A stretch of 31,527 nt of DNA, taken from the NCBI GenBank assembly GCA_027575805.1, contig JANBPU010000187.1:1-31527 (forward strand), given 5' to 3'. Source of the stretch: Mycoemilia scoparia (taxonomy: Eukaryota > Kickxellomycota > Kickxellomycetes > Kickxellales > Kickxellaceae). Of this stretch, positions 22,884 through 31,206 are shown one piece after another. Position 1 is the stretch's first letter. The number at the start of each line of letters is the position of its first letter. The notes beneath the pieces were generated by a model. It had not been told where the DNA came from, searched no databases, and saw nothing but the letters and a program-made list of their open reading frames with translations. A program made the translations under genes and the position numbers.

Positions 22884-23627
22884 TTATCTTCTGCTATGCC
22901 ATCTTGTAGGATTGGTACTCTTAAAGGCATTGACAATATTAATTACCTCTTGAGAATTCGACCTGTAGAACCTTTCCCCTGGATATATAGTTACTTTTAG
23001 TTGATCTTTACTTGCAGCAAAGAATGTAACTTGGCTACCAATACTTAAAGATCCAAGGATTAATTCCTGGGAAGTATTGGTTCTTAGAGCAGTTGCAGCA
23101 GCAGTATATACCTGGGCAAATGCTGCAGCTATTTTGTTGCTATTTGATCTTATTTTTATTGGTTTACTTTCATATACCCAATAAACTTCAGGTCCTTTTA
23201 CAACCCCCATATCAACATATCCATTATTAGCATTATCTGTGATGTATTTTTCTGGGATACTTAGAAATTTACTTCCTTTCTTGTAAATTTCCTGTGCAAC
23301 ATAGACCAATACTAAAGTGGAGAAGTATTCACTATTGGGCTGTGAATTTGAAAGCCCATATGCATTGTTAATATGAGTCATATTAACTAAATATCTAGGA
23401 ATACGACCCAAACCCTCCTCAAATCGATTTTTACTTATCACAATTTCATTTGTTCTCAAATGATGTGGACGTTGGTGGGAAAATGCTCTAGGCATAGGAG
23501 TTTGGGATATAAGAAAATATTGGACACAGAAGGAAATACAATGCAATGAATCAAAATATCTAATACATTTAGGGCAAAAATTCATATTTTCATGCATGTT
23601 GCACTTTGTTAAACCAGATGCTGCCAT
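22884..23627 (-). CDS. Orphan protein with N-terminal C-x2-H-x5-C-x2-C motif
   Basis: Intact single-exon frame of 247 residues; ATG at 23627 in an AAAATG context, stop TAA at 22884-22886. Near the N-terminus Cys9, His12, Cys18 and Cys21 form a small possible metal-binding knuckle. The rest has mixed composition with an Ala/Thr-rich helix (AAAFAQVYTAAATAL) around 165-180 and a C-terminal HSRR. No signal peptide or membrane segment is clear. I do not recognise the family. Non-repetitive composition and an uninterrupted frame in AT-rich DNA support it being coding. No relation to the repeated families nearby was seen. Confidence 0.6.
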   Translation of the reverse strand: MAASGLTKCNMHENMNFCPKCIRYFDSLHCISFCVQYFLISQTPMPRAFSHQRPHHLRTNEIVISKNRFEEGLGRIPRYLVNMTHINNAYGLSNSQPNSEYFSTLVLVYVAQEIYKKGSKFLSIPEKYITDNANNGYVDMGVVKGPEVYWVYESKPIKIRSNSNKIAAAFAQVYTAAATALRTNTSQELILGSLSIGSQVTFFAASKDQLKVTIYPGERFYRSNSQEVINIVNAFKSTNPTRWHSRR

Positions 23628-24723
23628 TTTAAAGATTGTATAAAGATGATATATATATATAAACTTGGGATGTAAGTTTGTAAGGAGGTATGATCTTTAA
23701 AAAAAGATAGGAATTCTTAGTGTTTTTATATAGGTAGCAGAGTAGGTATAGAAACCAATATTTATAAGAGTCAACTTCTAATGTTACTATTAATGTCAAA
23801 TTTTCATTACATATATATATCAATTATTTTACACTCCTTTAAAAACTTGACACATTGATCTTTGAACAGCATTAATACCACTAGAATATCTATTAAAACT
23901 ATATGGTCACAGCAAAATGTGTCTTTCAAATTTTAGTCTTTATCAATTTTAATTATTAACATTAGTTTTCTAAGGATAGCATCAAATGGAAAATGATTTA
24001 TACCAGGTGTTTACATACTAATATATTTGACATCTATAATCTTTTTAGTAAATAGCACCAAAGTAAGAAGTAAGAAATCACTTTGATTACTCTTTGATGT
24101 CAAATTATAAATGATAAAAATAACTTGGTTTCAATATTGCTAATGAATCAAATGAGAACAATTATATGTTTAAATATAGATTTATTTGTGTAGTTTTTAA
24201 TATTAATCATTTTCAATATCACACTGCCATAATAACAAAGCAGAATTATCCTATAGAATAGCCATAAATATTTGATTTAGGAAGTCCATAATCTTTTTTA
24301 TTTGAAATGCTACTAAACTTTTGTGAGAAACCAAAAATTCAAAGCAAGAGTCACGCTATTCTTTGATGCTTAATATCATATTGCTGTTTAGTTTCTGACT
24401 TTCACAAAAAATATCAATGCTGCGCAGATGTCAAAATATTGATGAATATAACAAAAAGAAAATGCTCATGACTAAATTTATCAAAAAACTCATTCAGTTT
24501 TACCATAGTCAAAACTACGATACCAATGAAATGTGCGTATATTTTAAATAGGAACCAAATTTATCACTGAAATCATATTTGTATTTGAATATATCATTGA
24601 AAGAACATTAATGATCAGTGTCACTTCCTTTCTATTGAAAGTTTTATATATAGCAGCAACACTAATAACATTGTGGCAAAGGTATAACTGATATCCTTAT
24701 AATATTCAACCTAAGAGCTTGCG
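23628..24723. other. AT-rich intergenic region, no gene seen
   Basis: About 1.1 kb with stops in all frames. It contains TA runs near 23650-23660 and 23811-23820 and short direct echoes such as TTTGATGTC-like and TTTGATGC-like words. It is the promoter side of the minus-strand gene starting at 23627. Confidence 0.45.
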
Positions 24724-25080
24724 TCAAATTTGAATGGAGCTTTGACCGCATTGTTGTGATAACAATTCCAACGCCTCACAATATACCATACAGCGGTTAT
24801 TTAGGTCTTCCTTAAGAAGATCAGCCCCGAAGCCACTAAACGGGTATTTTGGCCTTCTCCCGTGTATACATGCCAAGCATGGGATAAGGAATATCACAGC
24901 GATATATGCCCATAGGCTAATATCTAAGTATTGGGATCATCTATAAAAAGGTGGTTACAGCAACATAAAGAATAGCTCTTTAGTAGTCTTATTACATACA
25001 TTTATCTTATATATACAGTCGGAATAAATACTTACTTCAGATCTCCTGCATATCGTTATACGGAGCAACGTATAAACAGC
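24724..25080 (-). pseudogene. R-family relic 3, divergent from the D gene at 25361
   Basis: Minus strand. An upstream piece reads CCLYVAPYNDMQEI and then a TGA just before a conserved GTAAGTAT donor (near 25035). After about 120 bases an open frame reads LWAYIAVIFLIPCLACIHG, continues PKYPFSGFGADLLKEDLNN, then CMVYCEALELLSQQCG and ends at a TGA (24724-24726). The last part aligns with the copy at 19562. This is the best preserved 3' exon of the family (about 75 codons). Whether it is alive is unclear; the TGA before the donor argues against it. Confidence 0.45.
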
Positions 25081-25107
25081 ATTATTACTTTGCTTGATTT
25101 TTATAAA

Positions 25108-25360
25108 GAAATTGTAAAATATTCAATCTGATTTGATTGCTAGGCATGTGGTCATAAATATGTCATCTTGAGGCTATTTAATGCTATGGTGCTAGCTTCG
25201 TTAAAGCAGACTTTCTTCACTCTACAAATTTTCTTTTCACCATTTTCTCTACCTAAAGCCTATCAGTTTTCAAAACTTTTATTTTATTCGATCATTTGAG
25301 ACACACTCGTAGTACACATTCTGGAAATATACAATCTACATATTGACCACTTCTGATACA
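25108..25360 (+). promoter_or_regulatory. Duplicated 5' flank of the D gene (copy shared with 30025-30286)
   Basis: The ~250 bases before this gene match those before the gene at 30287. The best block starts GAAATTGTAAAAT and runs through TCAATCTGATTTGATTGCTA to GTTAAAGCAG; weaker similarity continues to the ATG, ending in TACAATGCC. It is probably promoter plus 5' UTR. Left of the GAAATTG boundary the two loci differ completely. Confidence 0.65.
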
Positions 25361-25963
25361 ATGCCTAAAACCAAAACAGCACCAATTACAACTAAACTCT
25401 CGAAGAAAAAATATAGAACTAGGTCAGTAGCAAGAAGTGGGGCAAAGAAAACGACTAAATCCAGAGCAGAATACAGCGACCCTAAAGACGAGCATGCAGA
25501 TGTGGTAGTGCCACCAGTAGTCGATTCAATCATATCAAAGCTGGGCAAAGAAAAAAGCAACGACATAGAAATACATTATGACATTCCTGGCTACCACTGC
25601 ATCATATCCCACAACAATGTAATAATACATGGCATGATGGCAAGGTATAATGAAAGGGCACATAAGCGGATAGTTCAGTGCAACAAGTACGAAAACCCAT
25701 TGATGTGCCTAAGATCTGGAGAGACAGGACAAGAGGAAGTGGAAAGGCCAGAGCTTTTTTCTTGCCAAGTGAGTTATATGGTCAGTGATAGCGAGCTGCA
25801 AACAATGAGATATTTGCATGGAATATTCAAACCTCAACGTGGTTTTAACTTGAAATCAAAATATAGAGTTGGATGTTATGAAAATCATTTCCATAATCTT
25901 ATCACTATAGCATGTGAAGTTCTGGATAATGGAGATGAGTACATAATGGAAACATATCGCTAA
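25361..25963 (+). CDS. Lineage-specific ~200-residue protein, D family copy 2
   Basis: Intact single-exon gene, 200 residues. The ATG at 25361 is chosen because the MPKTKTAP start is shared with the copy at 30287; upstream codons are not conserved. The Lys/Arg-rich N-terminus (KKKYRTRSVARS) is followed by an acidic patch (YSDPKDEHADV), then the core HYDIPGYHCIISHNNVIIH, RYNERAH, NKYENPLMCL, VERPELF, YLHGIFKP and the end DEYIMETYR. About four-fifths identical to the 30287 protein, with one-codon length difference, and both frames are open; this suggests selection. No signal peptide, membrane segment or known domain. The basic tail suggests a nuclear or nucleic-acid-bound protein, but that is inference. 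Confidence 0.8.
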   Translation: MPKTKTAPITTKLSKKKYRTRSVARSGAKKTTKSRAEYSDPKDEHADVVVPPVVDSIISKLGKEKSNDIEIHYDIPGYHCIISHNNVIIHGMMARYNERAHKRIVQCNKYENPLMCLRSGETGQEEVERPELFSCQVSYMVSDSELQTMRYLHGIFKPQRGFNLKSKYRVGCYENHFHNLITIACEVLDNGDEYIMETYR

Positions 25964-26086
25964 ATAGCCACCCATTTGGCAGTCGTAGCAAATACCGATT
26001 ATAGCCATTTTCGATATTTCGACATTATCACCTGCAAATAAAATTAGCATTTATAAATTGCACTTCGATATCGCAATTGAACATAA
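25964..26086 (+). repeat. 3' flank shared with the D gene at 15585
   Basis: Matches 16194-16322 after the stop codon (CACCCATTTGGCAGTCGTAG, GATATTTC, CACTTCGATATCGCAATTGA). Absent after the D gene at 30287, although that gene is much closer in its coding sequence. Confidence 0.7.
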
Positions 26087-26610
26087 TCAATATCAATATT
26101 TCATCATAAATAAATACAAAAATGCATACGAATATGCCTTGGGATCTGCATTGTAGTAGTACATTTAGCTTATAGACCACTCTTTAATATCTTTTCAATT
26201 GAGACTCTTTTACAAAACAAATTTGTTATTAGTTCTTGAATCAAAAACAACCAAGGCACCTGATGTGGTTATCGTATAAGCATTTGCAGGATGTCTTAAT
26301 ACAAGCTGTTCTCAAAGATACTACAGATATTTCTAAACCTTTACAACATTACCACTTCATTTTAACAGCTCTCCTTATTCGATCCTATATATTTTAGAAT
26401 AAATATTAAACATCACAATCTTTTTATACAAGCTGCACTGAAGAAGGGTTCGTAACAGTAACATTAAAACAATAAAAGCCAATACTCTCATACACCCATT
26501 TACATTTGATATAACTCAGAGTTGATAGAGGTCATAACTCCTTTATTCTTATATCAAGTAAGTTTTATTTCCCTATACACAACATACACAACACATTTGT
26601 CTATGCAAAG
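26087..26610. other. Intergenic, possible 5' exon of the membrane protein that follows
   Basis: No complete gene. A strong donor (CAAGTAAGT at 26558) precedes the membrane-protein frame by 53 bases. It may mark the end of an upstream exon, but no start codon could be linked to it. Confidence 0.35.
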
Positions 26611-27008
26611 ATCCATATCCAGTGCCATGGCAATTTTACTTATCCGGGGTCAGTGCTGGCACATTTGGGACAACTATCAATACTTCATTACCCAAGAAGT
26701 ATTTTTGGTTAATCTTCCTTGGTTTCTCTACATTTGTTGACCTTGTATTAGGTTTTATGGTTTTTAATGGACAATTTAAACCAGCGAGTCTTCTGTTTGT
26801 TTGCTTGTATTTAGTTTGCCCAGGCTATGTACAAAAATGTCTGGGTTTATCGATTGAATTCTTTGTGGTTTTTTTGTTGCAAAACTTGGTGGCCAAACGA
26901 TTCGACCTATCAGTGTTAGCAGCGGATGCCATTACTTTTATCGTCCTTGGGTATTTGTGTTTTGGAACTAATCTACCAGGAATAATACTCACTCCTGGCA
27001 ATATGTAA
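26611..27008 (+). CDS. Small four-helix membrane protein, 5' end not resolved
   Basis: An open frame of about 132 codons with stop TAA at 27006-27008. Four hydrophobic helices are clear: FWLIFLGFSTFVDLVLGF, PASLLFVCLYLVC, SIEFFVVFLLQNLV and AADAITFIVLGYLCFG. They are separated by short charged loops (KK, KR) and preceded by GTFGTT. No in-frame ATG opens the frame; it probably begins with an exon joined at the AG before 26611 (possible 53-base intron from 26558). It could be a complete small protein, the 3' part of a larger transporter-like gene, or a relic. No family recognised. Confidence 0.5.
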
Positions 27009-27937
27009 AGCATTTGTGTATTGCAACTATTTTTGTTTGTATTATCCCTAAAGAGTCTGAAGATTGGTAATCAGGATCACATATCAGGTCATTTTCTTTT
27101 GTATACTGTTGGAATTGTCTGTAAATATAGACAACACAAATGTCATAAAGGTGACTTGATTTAGTAAATAGTACTCACTATTCACGAGGTTTCATTTTAA
27201 ATCTTTTATTATCTAACTTATAAACACACAGCTTTAAAAACTCAATTTAACTTCCTTTATTATTTCTATCTCTAAATTTGCTTATTTTGATATTGCAAAA
27301 GTTATGCCTAAATCTCTCAGTTTCTGTTTTCTATAACATACGAAGCAAAAACTCTAATCCGCATTGCCAATTTGAGAAATGTGGTTTTGAGCTTTTTACG
27401 TCTTTTAAAAATATAACTACATGCCGCATGCACTAACAAGAAGGTGTTAACCAAATAAAAAATAATCTGTCTGTGTCTACAAATGTTGTCACAGTACATA
27501 GTAGGTTAGAAAAAATTAGGAACCAGGAATTGCATACTGAGGATTGGCTGATATTTGGGCCTAAATCTGTGGACTCATTTCGGTCTAAAATACACTCAGT
27601 ATCAAGGAAAGTTTAACCGCATACCCATCATATTGAATTTTTCATAGATTTCTCGTACTAGCAGCAGTATACTATAATAACAACAAAATCGGATTATATT
27701 AAAGTAGATTATTATACGCTATAAGTTCTTACATGATACTATTTACAGCAAAGAAAGGAATAATGGATTTAATATTTTTATCTTTTACAAATATTACTGA
27801 AAATATGGATTAGCTATAAATGGGGAATATTTAGCTTGTTGTGATATTACTCCCTATGTTTGTGTAGGCCATGATACTACTTCCAGAGGCATACCCATGA
27901 TTGTAGTACTACTACAAGAGGCGTGTGCATAATATGG
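27009..27937. other. Intergenic, no gene seen
   Basis: AT-rich with many stops. Near 27867-27925 the words CCATGATACTACTTC and CCATGATTGTAGTACTACTA form a small imperfect direct repeat. Nothing else is supported. Confidence 0.4.
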
Positions 27938-28303
27938 TTACCCTAAGAAACCTGATTCCCAGAGCTTATGTTGCAGGCACTCACATCTACCAAGCACAAG
28001 GCCTAATATCACAGGCATTAAGTATGGACCCATGGCTACTCTATATAACTTACTGGTGGCATATTGGGATCATCTATATAATAAGAGAAAAGGGAACAGT
28101 GAAGATAATCCTTAGTAGTCTTAATTCTTTAACCATTATAGTATTGGCTTTACTTTCAGTAGTTTTGCATACCCATTATTACTTACTTGTTCTGTGAATC
28201 CATAATATAAATGTAGCACCATTTACGACAGCAGACAGAATCAATTTGGGAAGAGTAAAGTTCTCCAGCAACAATGTCAGCTTCGTGTGAGTATGTGTTT
28301 TCA
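27938..28303 (-). pseudogene. R-family relic 4, upstream exon open
   Basis: Minus strand. After a CACTAG acceptor (about 28303) an open exon reads PENTYSHEADIVAGELYSSQ, then IDSVCCRKWCYIYIMDSQN, and meets the conserved GTAAGTAA donor in frame (near 28186). The counterpart at 20568 has SHNSGTND... and KRCNIYIYI in the same places. Beyond the intron a second frame reads MGPYLMPVILGLVLGRCEC and stops at TAA 27938-27940; an AG before it keeps the sequence similar to the other copies. This copy has the cleanest first exon, so it is the best candidate for a functional member. Confidence 0.45.
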
Positions 28304-28390
28304 GGCTAGTGAAAGTGAGTATAAGTCTTCTCTCTCTTGGTTTAAAAAATACTTGTTACATTTATATGCCGTCTTATGCCACTATTAGGA

Positions 28391-28595
28391 AAGTAAGATA
28401 AAATGCAATGCTGCCTATAATGCTTTACAAGAATTCATCGAAACTCAAACAAGTCAGGCTGATCACATGCAAAATCTATACTTTACTCAGACTCATGACC
28501 GGTATCGTAGACAAAATGATTTTCCAAAAACATATCCAAAATGGTCATCGCATTTGGATAAATCTAGACCATTTATTTTCTGCCAGTTTCAATAA
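28391..28595 (+). CDS. Unidentified exon-like frame ending at the Snm1-like start
   Basis: After the acceptor CTATTAG an open frame runs 67 codons to TAA at 28593-28595. Its composition is protein-like (NAAYNALQEFIETQ, NLYFTQTHDRYRRQN, YPKWSSHLDKSRPF) unlike the two other frames. There is no good start codon. A hypothetical first exon at 28275 (ATG TCA GCT TC, donor GTGTGAGT) could be joined at 28396 in frame, but it lies antisense to the R relic. The stop overlaps the ATG of the next frame as TAATG. Real nature unknown. Confidence 0.3.
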
Positions 28596-29485
28596 TGGCA
28601 TCACAACCACACCTTCAGAATTGACTAGAGTTTCTAGAAAATGCCCGCAAACTAATGGTGGGAGTATCGCCCGAAGCATCGGCATTCCTAAGCACTCAAT
28701 TCAATGATATAGCAACAAGCCACGGAGTTCAACTAAGCGAAAGTTCCAAAAGAACCCAATGCAGCTACTGCAATACCCTCCTGGTCAGTGGATTAACCAT
28801 TGAGTACACCAAACTAACACAATCTAGACACGGCAAACAATCACGAAGGAAGCCCAAGAAATCTAAACTCAACAGCACAGATAGTGGCGATAAGGGTTGC
28901 AGTAGTACCAAAACATACGAATTAAAATTGACTCGTGATTTAGAAGCAATCAGGTCTATCAGAAATTCCCTTTCAGATACTTCCAAAACTATTAGTAGCC
29001 ATAGTGGTCGAAAGGCCAAGTTAAAGTTCTCCAAGAATATCAACAATTATGTGGATACAAAGTGTCGGGCCTGTAGACATACTTTACGGCTATCGGGTAG
29101 CTTTAGGGATCATGTCCGGTCATTGGAAGCTCAAAGAAAACAGTTCAAAGGTGTCCCTGAAGTCAAAGATAATGTGGGAATTATGTCACTGCCATCCAAC
29201 ACTGTTGCCAATACACCCAAATCTACCACCTCTACAGCTTCAACAAAACAACTGCAAAATAATACAAAACAGACTCAGCTTGGACAGAAACAAAGCAAAT
29301 CCTCAAAACAACAACTGCAATCACCAACACTACTGCTGTCAGCAAGCACCAGTAACAATAGCAACAAAAAGAAAAAGAAGAAAAGCAACAAGTCTGCCCT
29401 CAAAGCTTTGCTTCAATCCGAATCATCAAAATCTGGTTCATCTGGTGGAAAACTAAAACTGGGTGACTTTTTATCGACTTTATAG
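28595..29485 (+). CDS. SNM1: RNase MRP/P protein subunit of the Snm1/Rpp21/Rpr2 type, with in-frame TGA near its start
   Basis: The frame from the ATG at 28655 gives 276 residues. Motifs of the Rpr2/Rpp21/Snm1 family: an N-terminal helix (FLENARKLMVGVSPEASAFL), SSKRTQCSYCNTLLVSGLT (Cys36, Cys39), and CRAC (Cys137, Cys140), forming the zinc ribbon. The ~100-residue spacing between Cys pairs is longer than in Rpp21 and filled with Lys/Ser. The C-terminus, a poly-Lys run then SALKALLQS and KLKLGDFLSTL, resembles yeast Snm1. The protein would bind MRP or P RNA in the nucleolus. The family helix starts before 28655: the same frame runs back to an ATG at 28595 (MASQPHLQN), interrupted only by TGA at 28622-28624 in the context TGA-CTA-G. 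Possible readings: read-through, initiation at 28655 without the first helix, an upstream exon spliced at ACTAG (28628), or a damaged allele. Rpp21/Rpr2 rather than Snm1 is possible. Confidence 0.72.
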
Positions 29486-29659
29486 TTATAATCTGTGTGC
29501 ATTACTTGTCTAATAAAATATATATCAATCAAACTCCTTGCACTTTAAAAAAAATTACACTGCTATATGGATCATGTCTTTACAAAAAATATATAACAAC
29601 GTGAATAAAATATATGTAAAGCGTCAAAGTGCCTTGTAGCAATCCAGAACAGGCTTATT
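29486..29659. other. 3' flank of the Snm1-like gene
   Basis: Short AT-rich stretch with AATAAAATATA soon after the stop (29513-29523), a plausible polyadenylation signal. Confidence 0.4.
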
Positions 29660-30021
29660 TTATGGTAATTCAAACACAAGTTCAGAGGCCATTGTTTGTT
29701 TTAAAACTGTGAGATCGACTCCTGGAATCAACACAGCTGTTATTATGCTGACGCATATTCGACGCTGTTCTAACTTTGATCGTCATTCTCACCAAACAAT
29801 ACGCAGCCATGGCCATATGTGTGTATTTGGTGCAATTTGAACAAACATCAAAAGGAAGGCAACCTTGTAGTCGAGCCTATAGAATGAACATATGGTAAGA
29901 TTTCATTAGTGATCGAATCTATGTTGGGCAAATATGGACCCTCGGATTATGGACTGACCATCATCTGATATTTTATATGCAACTCTTGAGGACCCATTTT
30001 GCCCAAGGCCTTGTAAACTTT
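29660..30021 (-). pseudogene. P-family fragment 3, longer, with stops and a frame change
   Basis: Minus strand. It starts VYKALGKMGPQELHIKYQMM at 30017 and then hits TAA near 29957. The same frame goes on with EGPYLPNIDSITNEILPYV. A change of frame near 29880 leads to LDYKVAFLLMFVQIAPNTHIW, two stops, then ICVSIITAVLIPGVDLTVL and a final TAA at 29660-29662. The start matches fragments at 20331 and 16581, and PNI matches the one at 31066. It is the longest trace of this family. The protein is not identified. The ALxxMxPQE spacing faintly recalls the QCR7 subunit of complex III, but I could not support that. Confidence 0.45.
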
Positions 30022-30024
30022 GGC

Positions 30025-30286
30025 GAAATTGTAAAATACTCAATCTGATTTGATTGCTAGGCATGTGGACATAAACATGACATCTTGAAGCTATTTGAAG
30101 CTATGGTGCTGGCTTTGTTAAAGCAGCCACACTTCGCTATACAATTTATTCTTTCATATTTGCTCCCTCTTTCTCTTTCTCTCTGACTTACCAGTCATCA
30201 ATACCACCACTTTATCCAATCCTTTTGAGATGCATTCATAAAACCAATTCTTGAAATATACAAACTACCTATTTATTATTTATACA
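30025..30286 (+). promoter_or_regulatory. Duplicated 5' flank of the D gene (copy shared with 25108-25360)
   Basis: Begins GAAATTGTAAAATACTCAAT and parallels the flank of the 25361 gene up to its ATG, with an added pyrimidine-rich CTCTTTCTCTTTCTCTC stretch (about 30167-30183). Left of the boundary lies a P-family relic instead of the R-family relic found at the other locus. Confidence 0.65.
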
Positions 30287-30886
30287 ATGCCTAAAACCAA
30301 AACAGCACCAAGTACAGCCAGGATCCCGATGAAAAAATATAGAACCAGGTCAGTAGCAAGAAGCGAGGCAAATAAGTTGACTGCATCCAGAACAGAATAC
30401 AGCGACCCTGAAGATGAGCATGCAGATGTAGTAGTGCCTCCAGTAGTCGATTCAACCATATCAAAGTTAGCTGAAGAAAGAAGCAACGACATTGAAATAC
30501 ATTATGACATTCCTGGCTACCACTGCATCATAACTCACAGCAACGTAATAATACATGGTGTGATGGCAAGGTATAATGAAAAGGCGCATCTGTGGATAGT
30601 TCAATGCAACAAGTACGAAAACCCACTAATGTGCCTAAGATCTGGAGAGACGGGACAAGTGGAAGTGGAAAGGCCAGAGCTTTTTTCTTGCCAAATGAGT
30701 TATATGGCCAGGGATAACGAGCTGGAAACAATAAAATATTTGCATGGAATATTCAAACCTCAATACGGCTTTAACTTGAAATCCAGAGAAGTTGGATATT
30801 ATGACGGTCTCATCCATAATCTTATTGACTTTGCCTGCGAAGTTCTGGACAAGGGTGATGAGTATATAATGGAAACGTATCGCTAA
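30287..30886 (+). CDS. Lineage-specific ~200-residue protein, D family copy 3
   Basis: Intact single-exon gene, 199 residues, ATG in TACAATGCC as at 25361. The N-terminal MPKTKTAPSTARIPMKKYRT is basic, then an acidic patch (YSDPEDEHADV). The core HYDIPGYHCIITHSNVIIH, NKYENPLMCLRSGETGQ and VERPELFSCQ is nearly the same as in the 25361 copy, while 165-185 is the most variable part. The end is DKGDEYIMETYR. Upstream in-frame codons exist but are not conserved, so the longer start at 30251 is rejected. The 3' flank is not shared with the other two genes. No domain recognised; no signal peptide or membrane segment. Confidence 0.8.
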   Translation: MPKTKTAPSTARIPMKKYRTRSVARSEANKLTASRTEYSDPEDEHADVVVPPVVDSTISKLAEERSNDIEIHYDIPGYHCIITHSNVIIHGVMARYNEKAHLWIVQCNKYENPLMCLRSGETGQVEVERPELFSCQMSYMARDNELETIKYLHGIFKPQYGFNLKSREVGYYDGLIHNLIDFACEVLDKGDEYIMETYR

Positions 30887-31065
30887 ATACCCAACAAATG
30901 ACACAGTACTAAATATCAATTAATATTTAGATTTTAAATTGTTTCTCATCTTTTTTTTGAGTATTTTAATATAAAAATTTCAAGTAAAAATCAATATTTT
31001 TATACCTCAATTTAAGTAGAAAAAGTGCAAGTATTCTATTTGTGTTAGCGATACAATATAACAAC

Positions 31066-31206
31066 ATGGCCAGATTTCTCTATGCCATAGGCAAAAATGT
31101 TCCTCAGGAATCGTATAGCAAATATTTGATGATGGGGGCAAAGTTAAAGGACTCAAAAATGCCCAACATATACTTGATCTCTAGTGATATCTTGCTATAT
31201 TTTTAG
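31066..31206 (+). pseudogene. P-family fragment 4 (46-codon frame)
   Basis: ATG at 31066 opens MARFLYAIGKNVPQESYSKY, then LMMGAKLKDSKMPNIYLIS, with a TAG at 31204. NVPQES, LMMGAKL and PNI line up with QMGLQEL, LMMAGSKL (16581) and PYLPNI (30021 minus). The frame continues upstream of the ATG without a stop for at least 15 codons, so it may be an exon. It lies 180 bases after a D gene, as the 16581 fragment lies 390 bases after another. Confidence 0.4.

Noticed and set aside
28408..28707. 99-codon plus-strand frame overlapping the start of the Snm1-like gene
   Set aside because: It reads the region in a frame different from both the Snm1-like motifs and the better-composed frame at 28391-28595.
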